This document shows, in pieces, positions 37,627 to 48,438 of a stretch of DNA of 64,000 bases. The notes beneath the pieces were generated by a model. That model did not search any database. It saw nothing but the letters and a program-made list of their open reading frames with translations, and was not told the origin of the DNA. The first letter of the stretch is position 1, and each line of letters starts with the position of its first letter. Made by a program: the position numbers and the translations under genes. The DNA comes from Nepenthes gracilis (taxonomy: Eukaryota > Streptophyta > Magnoliopsida > Caryophyllales > Nepenthaceae): NCBI GenBank assembly GCA_033239525.1, contig BSYO01000013.1:7898501-7962500 (forward strand), in the 5' to 3' direction.

Positions 37627-38696
37627 TGAAAAAGGATGCTTCGTCCCAAATTGCACAATAACATTTTAATCCCGTATAAGATTAGCGAAAGTAGTATAAA
37701 AAATAAATACTCAATACATGTAAAGAATATCTATCTCTAGATACAAGTAGAATAATACGCATAAAACAAGCACGACAATAAGTAATAGTAAAAAGGCACA
37801 ATTTTTGGTGATGAAGGAAAAACTTGATACCCACGGTAATCGAAAAAAATCTTCCGACTTCAATGGTCAGAGAATAAATCCTCCATGAAAATCAACTTAT
37901 AGAGTAGGTGGTACAGACTCGTTAACTTAATCGACTTACTATTATCTTATGATCCCTACAAAGGAACTCCTTGGATTTGCCCGGGACAACGGAACTGAAC
38001 GTCTTCCGGTCTTCAAGTTGATCTTCTCTCGTGAATCGTTTGAAGGACCAAATACCACTGGAATCCTGTGTTCACGCCACCGACGTAGCCACGAAGATTT
38101 CATACCAAGAAGAAATGTAAATAGGAGACCACGATGAGAGGAGAAAACTTTGTCAATGGAGCACGAGTATTTGTATCAAGTTTTCTTAATAATGGAGTAT
38201 AAGAGCGATGGCTTTACAGGAGAGAAAAAACTCCTCAAAATTCTGCTGGAAGCGTTAGGGTTTCAAATACAAAAGACATATATATATATAGAGCCAAAAA
38301 GGATTTCGACAATAATGAGCCTTTAGACACAAAGACCTGCACCGCTTGAGTGATCGGCGAACGCGGGTTAGGTTTTGGGAAACCCGGGTGCGGGCGCTCG
38401 AGCACCAACGGGGAGCACAGCGAGCACCCGCTTCTGCTAAATGCGCTCGCTATGCACTTCGAGCGCTCACCAAGCGCACGCGACATGGGTGCACCTAGAT
38501 GGCACCCCAGGTACCCACTGGGCGCCAATCCCGAGAGGAACTAAAACAGAGAGTAATGCGGTGTGAACGCTGAAATGTGACAATAACAATCTGCTAGCAT
38601 GATGCAGATGAAAGTCTTCCAAGTGTGGATGATATTGCAGATAATCGAATGCCCTCACGAAGTCACGGAATGTGCCAATACATAAGGCAACTAACA
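37627..38696 (-). repeat. 3' LTR of the Sirevirus-type element
   Basis: On the + strand it runs TGAAAAAGGATG...GGCAACTAACA, about 1,070 bp, the same length as its partner to within a few bases. A TATATATATAGAGCC promoter-like box lies near 38279. Confidence 0.92.
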
Positions 38697-38697
38697 A

Positions 38698-39130
38698 TCT
38701 CCCCTTTGATAATTCCGTGATAAAAACCCATAACAAAATAGAAATAAAAATACATAATAAGTACGGGTTCAGACACCATCAAGATGTAACCCGTATACAT
38801 CAAAATCAACGCCTAGGGAAAAAATAAATATAATACAACAAGCGAAAAAGAGATTACACTATCTCTACGGTGTCGATGTTGTCGCTGCTGCGCCGAAACT
38901 GTGACTGTGACGGTGTTGCCTGGGAAAACATGGTTAGTACACACAAATAAAAAAGGATATAACCATGCACAATAATTGAAAACAGAAGAACATAACTGGA
39001 AACATAAGAAGTGCAGCATAATAAATGAATAGCCGTAATACAAATGAAATGAGCATCCTCCCCTTAACAAAAATAAATAAAGGCTCTCCTAAACATCAAG
39101 GGCAGCAAAACCGATCTCCCCCTTTTGTCA
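38698..39130 (-). promoter_or_regulatory. Multiple polypurine tracts before the 3' LTR
   Basis: On the minus strand ATCAAAGGGGAGAT (about 38697-38710) touches the LTR and is the functional candidate for plus-strand priming. Further tracts are TTAAGGGGAGGATG (about 39054-39067) and AAAAGGGGGAGAT (about 39112-39124). Repeated polypurine tracts in this place are described for Sireviruses. Confidence 0.7.
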
Positions 39131-40368
39131 CGAAGAGCCAAAGATAAGGAATCACTCAGAGAGATTTTCGAAGGGACCGTCGAGAAGAGGAGGAACGAGG
39201 AGTGGCTGCCACGCGTGAACCGAACAGATCCGCTGTGTAGGGAGTCGAGAGTCAAGGTGCGCAAGGACTTTGGACCGAAACGGATCCTGAGTGGCCGCCA
39301 TGTGCTAAAGCCGGGAGGCCATCTGCTCATGAATCTCCTCCATGCGCTGAAGTCGGGATGCCATCTACTCATGGGATGTGGATAGGCGGGCCAGCTGCTG
39401 AGAGAGGCGAGAGAGAAGACTCAAAGAAAGTGAAGAGGTAGATGTAGCTGAGCGGGATAGGCGCAAGGGGCCAAGAGTGGACGGGCCGACCGTGTCAGGA
39501 GAGGAGGGATCCACAAGACAAGGATCATCGAGGAGATCATCGGAGGATGGGGAAGGCCGACGAGTGTGGGAGCAACTCTTCTCGAAAGTGGAGCGAGAGA
39601 TAGAGTGACTAAGAGATGCTCATGGAAGATCCGGATACGAAATGCCTAATGACCCAAGAAGGTGCTGAATGAGACAACCTGTGTGGGAGGTTGTCATCTT
39701 TCTTGGAGTGGTAATGGGCGAGCATGTGACGACACAAGTGGGTCGGAAGGTCAATCGGCTGGCCACTAGGAAGAGTGAAAAGAAAATGCACCTGATCAAA
39801 AGAAATGGAGGGAAAATGGGAGACCGAAAATAGATTAGTCAACACAATCCAACTCACAACTAAGCGCTGAGGACTAAGGAGCTGAGTTTTAAAAGCACGC
39901 CCATTCTAGGTAAGAGGGGAGCCTGTGAAGGAATGAGGGGACATCACTAGGTCGAGGGAGGGACCGGCTGTCGTAGGGATAGGCAGCAGGGCCAACACGA
40001 GGAATGCCCAGGGCTGCAGAAATCACATCTAGGTTAATCCGGAGGTGACTCCCCCTCACAAAGGTAGAGAAGGCATTGAAGGAGACATCGTGTATATTTG
40101 AATAGAATTCTTGAACAATAATGGGAATGGGAGCAATCAAATTTGTGAGGACAAACCCCCAGTGATGGTCAGTGAAGAGGGACAAGATAGCGGGGTTGAG
40201 GAGAGTGAGAGCAACTTCACGCTCAATGGATAGCTACCGCTGGGACATCTGGGAAGTAAACTGGGAAGCGACACCAGCACTATGGAAACGATTCAGGTCA
40301 AACGGTTCACTCGTACGAGAGCGCTTACCAGAGGATTTCTTGGAAAATCTTTTCCTGATGGCAGACAT
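39131..40368 (-). pseudogene. Envelope-like ORF of the Sirevirus-type element, broken
   Basis: The ORF starts at ATG 40368-40366 with a basic N-terminus (MSAIRKRFSKKSSGKR). It has an in-frame TAG near 40235. 40185-39889 reads SLFTDHHWGFVLTNLIAP, VQEFYSNI and a FVRGSHLRINLDVISAALGI block. 39857-39609 continues with WIVLTNLFSVSHFPSISF and SGQPIDLP. These match the domain found in Sirevirus 'envelope-like' proteins and annotated in Pfam as a putative plant transposon protein. A further stretch near 39300-39420 has a heptad-like MASRL repeat that could be a coiled coil. No role in membrane fusion has been shown for this family. Stops and a lost frame make it non-functional. Confidence 0.75.
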
Positions 40369-40379
40369 CTGAAAACACA

Positions 40380-41095
40380 CAAAACAAGCAAACAGTGGAA
40401 CAGGGAGCATAATGTGAACAAGGATAACAAAGGAAAGGAAGAGGGCAAAACTCACACGGTCGTTGCCGACAGTGATTCACGGCAGAATGCCGTCAGCCAG
40501 CACAAACGGGTAACACATCCATGTAGCCCAGCCTCCACACACAGGCAAGCATCATAGCATCAACGAGGTAGCGCCCGGCGCCAACGACCAGCAGAGGTGA
40601 CGGCACGTCGGAAACCGGCTCATAGCGGTGAGATGAGGTGCACGACACCCATTGGTGAAGTGACGGGAAAATTGGGCCGTTCCATTGTGGGCGAGACGGG
40701 GTAGAGTATCGAGCTTGCACCCGGGCAACCCAGGGTCAAAGCTCGGCAATGGAACCAATATGGCTCACCTGCGTACCAGAGCCGACGACACAATTAACGG
40801 CGAGCAGGCACCCAAAAGAGAAAAAGGAAAGACGAGAAATTACCTGATTTGGTTTCGAATCAACGAGGTAAGAGTGGCTCTTGACAAAATGACAGGCCGA
40901 AACGGGCGCAAGAGAAGACAACCGACGAACGGTGCGGAGGGAGAGAGAGGGTGAGCTGGTGCGGTGGCAAGGGTTGTGGTTGGGTAGCAGGAAGACGACG
41001 AGAGAGAGAGAGAGAGAGAGAGAAATCCAAGAAGTACGTTTGTATGTGTTTGTTTTTTTTTGTTTTTTTGGTGTTGTTTTTTTTAACCTGCACAT
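40380..41095. other. Spacer between pol and the envelope-like ORF, with (GA)n
   Basis: No conserved coding sequence. It holds an (AG)n microsatellite at 41001-41023 and T-rich runs near 41050-41082. The open frames reported by composition here are not supported by motifs. Confidence 0.5.
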
Positions 41096-42720
41096 GCTAC
41101 ACCGATGGCGGTTCATAAAGATTCAAAACACACACTGCTAAGGGTTTGGTGAGGATGTCGGCTAGTTGTTGGTCGGTGGGAGTATGTACAAGTGAGATGA
41201 CATGAGTTTCCACGAGCTCACGAATGAAATGATGGCGACTATCGATATGTTTTGTTTCGGAAGTGTTGGATAGGATTTTTAGAGATATTTATAGCACTAG
41301 TATTGTCACAATAAATGAGTATGGTATCCTGAACAATACCGTAATCAAAAAGCATTTGTTTCATCCATAAGAGTTGAGTACAACGACTCCCCGCGGCAAT
41401 GTATTTCGCTTCGGCAGTAGATAATGAGATAGAATTTTGTTTCTTACTCATCCAAGCCACCAAGTTAGCACCGACATAAAAACATCCACTGGATGTGCTC
41501 TTTCGGTCATCAACATTTGCAGCCCAATTGGCATTGGAAAATCTTGCCAAGGAAAATTTTGAGTCGTTTGAGAAGAGAATCCCATAATCAAAAGTCCCAT
41601 TGATATAGAGAATGATACGCTTAACGGTACTTAAATGGGACTGTTTTGGATCGGATTGATATTGAGCGCGGACACCGACACTGAATGCAATGTCGGGTTG
41701 GCTAGCGGTCAAATATAGAAAACTGCCGATCATACTTCTATAAAGAGTTTGATCGACGCTCTTGCCTGCAGGATCACAATCCAATTTTGAGGAGGTGTTC
41801 ATGGGTGACTGGGTATGTTTGGAGTTATCAAGATTGAAGCGCTTGGTAAGGTTTTTGGCATATTTGGCTTGGGAAATAAACGTACCGTAAGAAAGTTGCC
41901 GAATTTATAAGCCAAGGAAGTATGTGAGTTCTCCGACTATACTTATTTCGAATTCCGAAGCCAGACAATCAGCAAAGGAATGAGCATGAGAGTTGACAGT
42001 AGCACAAAAAACAATGTCATCAACTTAAACTTGAGCTACCAGCATACATTTTTCGATCATTTTTACAAATAAAATCTTGTCAACATTACCCCGAACAAAA
42101 CCATGATCACTAAGGTATGAGGTGAGACGTTCGTACCAAACTCAGGGAGCTGGCTTAAGTTCGTAGAGAGCCTTTTTCAATTTATATACATGGTCTGAAA
42201 ATGTATGATTCACAAAACCCTTTGGTTGTTTAATATAGACTTCCTCTTGGATGAACCCATTTAGGAATGTACTTTTTACATCCATTTGATACAATTTAAA
42301 TCCCATGGTACAAGCAATAGATAGAAGAATATGGATAGATTCGAGACGAGCTATAGGGGCAAAAGTCTTGTCACAGTCGATGCCATCCACTTGGGTATAT
42401 CTTTGAGTAACAAGCGAGCTTTATTTTGGGTAATATTTTCATTTTTATCAGTTTTATTTTTAAAGATCCATTTGGTCCCGATTATATTAGTATGCGTAGG
42501 TCTGGGAACTAAGGACCAAACATCATTCCTGACAAACTGGTTTAATTTCTCATGTACGGCATTTGTCCAACACTCATCAGATAAGGCCTTTTTAACATTT
42601 TTGGGTTCAATGTGAGAAATATAACAGGTATGGGTGAGCTGGTTTAAAATACGGTGACGCAGCCTCATACCTTCACACAAATCTCCTAACATAAGGTCTT
42701 TTGGATGATTTAGTTTAACT
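41096..42720 (-). pseudogene. Copia reverse transcriptase and RNase H, degenerate
   Basis: The minus strand from about 42600 reads NVKKALSDECWTNAVHEKLNQF, WSLVPRPTHTNIIGTKWIFKNK, DKTFAPIARLESIHILL and YQMDVKSTFLNGFIQEEVYIKQPKGF. The last includes the first catalytic aspartate. A stop follows PAP near 42145. Near 42025 VDDIVF keeps the catalytic DD pair. 41802-41239 continues with LYRSMIGSFLYLTASQPDIAFSV, the RNase H start SNANWAANVDDRKSTSSGCF, and SLSTAEAKYIAAGSRC with the catalytic glutamate region. The C-terminus near 41120 reads [12 protein letters not shown]. This is a complete RVT_2/RNase H region with scattered stops. Confidence 0.9.
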
Positions 42721-43718
42721 CTGGCAAAAGGTTCATTTGCAGGAGTGGAATTTGGAGTTGCTTGCACAATATCAGGTAGTGGTGAGTCAGGTAAATATTC
42801 CACATGATCATCCTCTTTCTCAGAACAGTCTTGGCTTTCAGGATGCTCAAGTGAAATATCATTTATAACAACATTTATGGATTCCATAACCGTTTGAGTA
42901 CGTATATTGTAAACTCTATACGCTCGACTGGTTAGGGAATATCTCAAAAATATTCCTTCATCACTTTTTGAGTCAAACTTTCCTAAGTTTTCCCAATCTC
43001 GTAAGATAAAATATTGGCTCCCAAAGATATGGAAATATTTAAGGTTAGGTTTCTTCCCTTTCCAAAATTCATATGGGATTATTTTTGTCCCGAGTCTTAG
43101 GTAAACCCGATTAATTATGTAACAAGTCGTGCTAACAGTTTCACCCCAAAAGTGCATGACCACCTTTTTACATTGCATCATAGTTCTGGCCATTTCTTGA
43201 ATGACCCGATTTTTGCGTTCAACAATGCCATTTTCTTGAGGAGTGATAGAGGAGGAAAATTCATAATGGATTCCTTCTTCATTACAAAAAGCTTCAAAAT
43301 TTGAATTTTCAAATTCATTGCCATAATCACTGCGGATTCTAATGATGGAAGTTCCTTTTTCGTTGGTAAGTTTTTTATATAAAATTTTAACGTGATCAAA
43401 TGTGTCAGACTTCTCTCAGAGAAAGTCTATCCAAGAATACCTAGAGTAATTATCAACGACCACTAGAATATGCTTTTTGCCTCCTAAACCTTCAGTTTTA
43501 GAAGGTCCCATAAGATCCATATGAATCAATTCAAGGGGACGAGAGGTCTGAATGTTTCCAACAGAGGGATGAATGGTTCTGGTTTGTTTGCCGAGTTGAC
43601 AGGGCCCACACACATGGTATTTGATATTTGCTAATTTTGGAAGGCCCTCAATACAGTTTTTCTTAGATATTTTTGTCAAATATTTAAAGTTCAAGTGACC
43701 AAGTCGTTGATGCCACAA
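42721..43718 (-). pseudogene. Copia integrase with GAG-pre-integrase, degenerate
   Basis: 43718-43416 starts MWHQRLGHLNFKYL (HxxxxH) and CGPCQLGKQ (CxxC), together the HHCC zinc-binding unit. The core then shows LIHMDLMGP (first catalytic aspartate) and VVDNYSRYSWIDFL before a TGA stop near 43413. 43399-43178 gives IRSDYGNEFENS (second aspartate). The catalytic glutamate is in QENGIVERKN near 43235, across a frame change. 43193-42721 continues with HFWGETVSTTCYIINR and FHIFGSQYFILRD, then the C-terminal part. All DD-E residues are visible, but the frame is broken. Confidence 0.9.
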
Positions 43719-43724
43719 TTCAAC

Positions 43725-44766
43725 AGAATTGGCTTTAGCGGGGTGACATTCTAAGACAGGACTTGGGTCTATCCCGTAGAGATTATCGAGGATCTCCTGC
43801 CTTTCAGCACAACAGAGTCCTTGGTGTCATAAATACAGTATTTGTCTTGATGGAATCTTATTTGAAAGTTCTCATCACATAATTGACTAATGCTTCAGAG
43901 GTTTGATTTAAGGCTAGAGACATATAGTACATCACACGATTTTGAGAACCCAGAAATATTAATTATCCCTTTTCCAAGAATGGGAGCCTTCGCTCCGTCA
44001 CCAAACACAACCATCCCATCGGGATGGTCAATTAGAGAGAAAAACATGGTTTTATTACCACATATATATCTTGAACATCCACTGTCTAGATACCACAGTA
44101 TCTGATTCTGAGCTTTGAGTGCAATATGTGCAACTTTATATGGATAAATTTTCGGGATTTATTTTTGATTGCACCTCTTTACCCATATTTTCTTTTATGA
44201 ATTAACCTTTCGATCTAATCTTTTCACATGACTTCTTAACTGTTGAACATGATTTACCAAGTTTCTCATTTTGGTCCATTGTCTTTGATTGTATAGCAAA
44301 TTTATGGTATGACAACGGGAACGAATGTACCCTATTTTTTCACGTGTGACATGTATACACAAATTTAGGGATGAGGTTTGATTTTTTATACTCATGTCCC
44401 AAATTAGTATTATGTTCAATTATTTGTAAGGATCTTGCGGGTTGATTTATAAATGTTTTATTTTTGGGTTTAGGCCTGGATTTTGATTCAATGCGGTTCT
44501 CAGCACATTTAGACATGGTTTTAGAAATTTTGGAAGAACTCCTATTTTTATAGAGAGGTTTTGTAGCAGGAACAAAGATAGATTTTTAAATGTTCATCAC
44601 GTTTGGTCCCGTTCTTAATATAACCCAAGCCCTTTTTATTTCCTGCATGCTTTCCCAAACCCAACATGTGATCTAACTTTTGAGTTTCACTTGAGAATTT
44701 CGTAAAATCACTCTTAGCTTTCAAGTTTGGATTCCAAGGATTGTATGTTGGTACGTAATGTCTCAT
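43725..44766 (-). pseudogene. Gag C-terminal region and aspartic protease of the Sirevirus-type element
   Basis: 44766-44548 encodes LDHMLGLGKHAGNKKGLGYI, a segment typical of Sirevirus Gag-Pol upstream of the second zinc finger. A degenerate second finger lies near 44300-44360. Near 44085 the minus strand reads WYLDSGCSRYICG, an intact retropepsin D-S-G site. VVFGDGAKAPILGKGII and the VLYVSSLKSNL block follow. Stops and frame changes separate these parts. Confidence 0.85.
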
Positions 44767-44999
44767 TCGTCATTTTCAGTTTTCAATGTTCAACAGTAAC
44801 CACTCAAGTTTTGTTGTGAGCTCTACTTTGTCCTTCTCTGTCTCAATTAATTTTTCATTTACGGATTTATTAAGCTTCTTAACCTTTAAGCACTCACGAA
44901 ATAATTTATCATAAGCCTCTTGTAGACCATCAAACTCATCATCAAATTCCTCACTAGAAGATCCGATTGTTCTAATTTTGTATTAGAGATTTCATCGCC

Positions 45000-46040
45000 A
45001 TTTATGATGGAAGTCATGAAGGCCATATAATTTACTTCATCATCTTTCGAGGATTTTTTATCTTGGTTTTCATCATCTTCATCATCTATTAATAATACAT
45101 TTAAGGCTTTTCTTTCTGATGTTTAAAATTTGGACACTTGGTCTGGATATGACCAAAGCCATAGCATTCATGACATTGAATTCCTTGTGGTTTCTTGCTC
45201 TTGAAGTTTTTAATTTCCCTTTTCTCTTTCTTAAGTGAGTTATGATTCAGGTCATTACTCTTAGAGGTTCGTTTGCTATTCTTATCTATGAAGAATTTTT
45301 GTAAATTTTTGATAAATAGAGCAAAATCCTCATCACTACATGACTCATTAACCGATTGATAATTTTTTTCTTCCTTTACAGTTTTCAAGGCAATTGATTT
45401 AGTTCTTTTATATTGAAGAAGGGTGTGCTTATACGTTTGTAGGGACCCAAAAAGTTCTTCTATTTTTAATTTATCTAGATCTTTACTCTCTTCAATAGCT
45501 GTAACTTTGGGTCTAAAACGCTCAGGCAAAGATCGTAAAATTTTTCGGATAATTCTATTCTCAGGAATATGTTCTCCTAAATTAAATATAGAGTTCATAA
45601 TATCATTCAGTTTAGTATAAAATTTATCAAAAGTCTCGTAATTTTTTATTCGTACTTTTTTTAAATTTAGTGGTGAGCATTTATAATTTTAAATTTTTAA
45701 CCAATTTAGTTCCTTCGTGGGTAATTTCAAGAATGTCTCACGCTTCTTTAGATGCCTCACACATGAAAATATGTTTAAATTTTTTAGAAAATACAGCCAT
45801 AAATATTACATGTAAACCCTTACTGTTCCAATTGCATACAGCAAGTTTTTCTTTGAACCACAAAGACAGAACTTTTGGTTCGTCTCCCGTGGTACTCTTG
45901 GGTGGAATCCATCCAATTTCGGTACTAGCCCACATGTGCTCATCCATAGATTTTAGAAAAGCTCTCATACGAACCTTCCAATAAGTATAATTACTCCCAT
46001 CAAAGTAGGGAAGAATGGACAGTGATTAACTAGTATGCAT
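45000..46040 (-). pseudogene. Sirevirus-type gag, degenerate
   Basis: An ATG at 46040-46038 opens the frame and a TAA follows four codons later. SILPYFDGSNYTYWKVRMRA (near 46020-45960) is the Gag N-terminus, continued by FLKSMDEHMW and EKLAVCNWNSKGLHVIF to about 45740. 45598-45101 carries FNLGEHIPENRIIRKILRSL, then a PERFRPKVTAIEESKD block. A full zinc knuckle, CHECYGFGHIQTKC, lies near 45160. Frame changes lie at about 45600-45740 and after 45101. The upstream gap to the 5' LTR contains the primer site. Confidence 0.88.
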
Positions 46041-46082
46041 CTAGATTGGGGTCGCAGATTGGGGTGAGGCTCTAATGCCAAA

Positions 46083-47149
46083 TGAAAAAGGATATTTCAT
46101 CCTAAATTGTACAATAATATTTCTACCCCGTATAAAATTAGCGAAAACAGTACAGAAAATAAATACTCAATACACATAAAGAATATCTATTTCTAGATAC
46201 AAGTACAATAATACGCATAAAACAAGCACGACAATAAGTAATAGTAAAAAGGCACAATTTTTCGTGATGAAAGAAAAATTCGATTCTCATGGTAATCGAG
46301 AAAAACCCTCCGGGCTTTAATGGCCAGAAAATAAATTTACTATGAAAATCAACTTACAAAGCGGGTGATACAGACGCGCTAACCTAGCTGACTTGCTTCC
46401 GTCTTGTGATCCCTACCAAGGAACTCCTTAAATTTGCCTGGGGCAACGAAACCGGACACTTTTCGGTCTTCACGTTGATATTCTCACATGAACCGCTTGA
46501 AGGACCAAATGCCACCGAAATCCCGTGTTCACGCCACCGACGTAGTCACGAAGGTTTCACACTAAGAAGAAATGTAAATAGGAGATAAGAGGAGAAAGTT
46601 TTGTCAATGGAACACGAGTGTTTTTATCAAATTTTCTCAACAATGGAGTATAAGAGAGATAGCTTTGCAAGAGAGAAAAAACACCTCAAAATTCTCTCCA
46701 AGCGTTAGGATTTTAACAACATAAGACATATATATATATATATATAGCCAAAAAAGATTTCAAAAATAATGAGTCGTTAGACATAAAGACCCGCACCGCT
46801 TGAGTGCTCGGCGAGCGCAGGTTAGGTTTCAAAAAACCCGGGTGTGGGCGCTCGATTGCCAACGGGGCGAACAGCGAGCATGCACTTCTACTAAATGCGC
46901 TCGCTGTGTGCCTCGAACGCTCATCGTGCGCACACGACATGGGAGCGCCTAGATGGCGTCTCGGGCGCCCAGTGGGTGCCGATCCCAGGAGAGGCTGAAA
47001 CAATGAGTAATGCGGTATGAACACTGAGATGTGACGATAACAATCCGCTAGCATGAAGCAGATGAAAGTCTTCCGAGCACAATGATATTGCAAATAATTG
47101 AACGCGCCCACGAAGTCACGGAATGTGCCAATACACAAGGCGACTAACG
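46083..47149 (-). repeat. 5' LTR of the Sirevirus-type element
   Basis: About 1,067 bp, collinear with 37627-38696. Its + strand end reads CTAACG instead of CTAACA, one base decayed. A promoter-like TATATATATATAGCC lies near 46730-46747. The primer site TGGCATTAGAGCC lies just inside on the minus strand (about 46068-46081). Confidence 0.92.
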
Positions 47150-47451
47150 GTTTATACCTTTAAAAATTAGACTATTGAATTAAAAATCCAATGATCCATT
47201 GGGAAGGGGGCACAATGTTGCCTGCGGATGATATTTTCCACATCATCCTATAATGGCCTTAACAACCTCCATAAGAAGGAAGAAAAACAAGAAGAATGTA
47301 GAATTGAATTCCTCCTTTTTCAGCAGAGCTTCGTGTTAGGTTTGATCACTTCCTTGTGCAAGCTCAACAAACTGACTTATCATCGGAGGATTTTTAGAGA
47401 GCAAATGATAGAGTACATTTGCCGGAGTAAAAATTCGGAGAACATTAGCCG

Positions 47452-47665
47452 GTTAATAGGATGTTGATCGATTGAGGGAAGATTCGATCAAAACTAGTCA
47501 ATTGAAGGTTGACCGGATGGAGGCAGAATCCAGTTAACAAGGAGTTGACCGACTGACAACAAAAGATGGCCGATGAGAGGTTGACCGGTTGAAAGTATAA
47601 TCTGATCAATGGGATGTTAACCGGTTTGGAGAAGAATCCGATCAACGGAAAGTTGACCAACTGAG
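47452..47665. repeat. About 35-bp tandem repeats in the solo LTR
   Basis: Variants of a unit with GTTGACCGGTTGA and AAGAATCCGATCAACGG recur about six times. The units are diverged, with lengths of roughly 32-38 bp. Confidence 0.7.
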
Positions 47666-47886
47666 TAATGGGCCTAGAAAATTGTGGAAAGTGGCGGTTG
47701 GCAAAGGACAAATGTCTTCCAGGATTGGTTGATAGGTTTTTTCAAAGCTGACAGTTGGGTTGTAGAGCATGTGTTTGCACAATACAGAGTATGCATCGTC
47801 TTACAGAACATGTGTCTGCAAGATGCTTGGAAATTTGGGCCAGTCCTCTCTCTCTCTATAAAGGCGCCAAGAGCTTCAGCAGCAGG

Positions 47887-48012
47887 TGTGTCAAATCACC
47901 AAGGGTGCGGAAGTGCCAAGGGGTGTAAGGCACTAGTGGGTGTGAAATCACCAATGGCGCGAAGTGCCAAGGGGTGCAAGGCATCGGTGGGTGTGAAATA
48001 TTACCGGGGTGA
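47887..48012. repeat. About 52-bp tandem repeat in the solo LTR, two and a half units
   Basis: GTGTGAAATCACCAA, then AAGTGCCAAGGGGTG and a CAAGGCA(C/T)...GGTGG end occur twice in full, and the start occurs a third time before 48012. Confidence 0.75.
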
Positions 48013-48438
48013 ACAATCATCATAGGCGTGTAATCGCGGGGCTTGTGTAGCCAGATACTATATAAAATGTCAGTATGTAGAGAGCATCACGGTGAGAGGA
48101 AAGAGAGAAGAAAAACAGTGAGATAAAGAGAATGAAAGTTTCATTACTCTGGGTAATTATTTTTCTTATTCTCAATTCTCAAAGGGCTTGTGCAACCAGG
48201 ATATGTTACTGGCATTTTGTTTCAAGATTTTTTGTAACCGGTTTTTACATAGTGGATAATTTTCGGAGTTTGTTTTGTAGTTTTTTCCTTCGATATGTGA
48301 AGAATTTTCACTTTAAAAGATGTTATGCATTTTTTGTATTTATTGTGCTTACACTAATGGTGGCTGACGACAATGGGAGGTTTGAAATTTTCGCTGCGCC
48401 GAGTCGAATAAATCCAGGTGTCGAACCCTAACACTTCG

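Larger units (their letters stand above)
37627..47149 (-). mobile_element. Sirevirus-type Copia retrotransposon with envelope-like ORF, TSD GTTTA
   Basis: LTRs at 37627-38696 and 46083-47149 are flanked by an exact duplication, GTTTA at 37622-37626 and 47150-47154. The minus strand holds, in order, primer site TGGCATTAGAGCC beside the right LTR, gag with a zinc knuckle, protease, integrase, reverse transcriptase, RNase H, a spacer, an envelope-like ORF and several polypurine tracts before the left LTR. The 9.5 kb size, the extra ORF after pol and multiple polypurine tracts are established hallmarks of the Sirevirus (Maximus/SIRE) lineage of plant Copia. Stops in gag, integrase, reverse transcriptase and the envelope-like ORF show it is inactive. 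Confidence 0.92.
47334..48433 (+). mobile_element. Copia solo LTR, TSD CTTCG
   Basis: The 1.1 kb segment has perfect inverted ends (TGTTAG...CTAACA) and an exact duplication, CTTCG at 47329-47333 and 48434-48438. No primer site, gag or pol lies inside or next to it, so the interior was lost by LTR-LTR recombination. It starts like the Copia LTR at 12602 (GTTTTGATCAC block), and the two share a 3' block with GTAAC(C/T)G(G/A)TTTTACATAGT, which gives the + orientation. It contains two tandem arrays. Confidence 0.9.

Noticed and set aside
47445..47711. 88-residue minus-strand frame with a repeated QPVN/PLIGF pattern
   Set aside because: The repetition comes from the 35-bp DNA tandem array in the solo LTR and not from a repeat protein.
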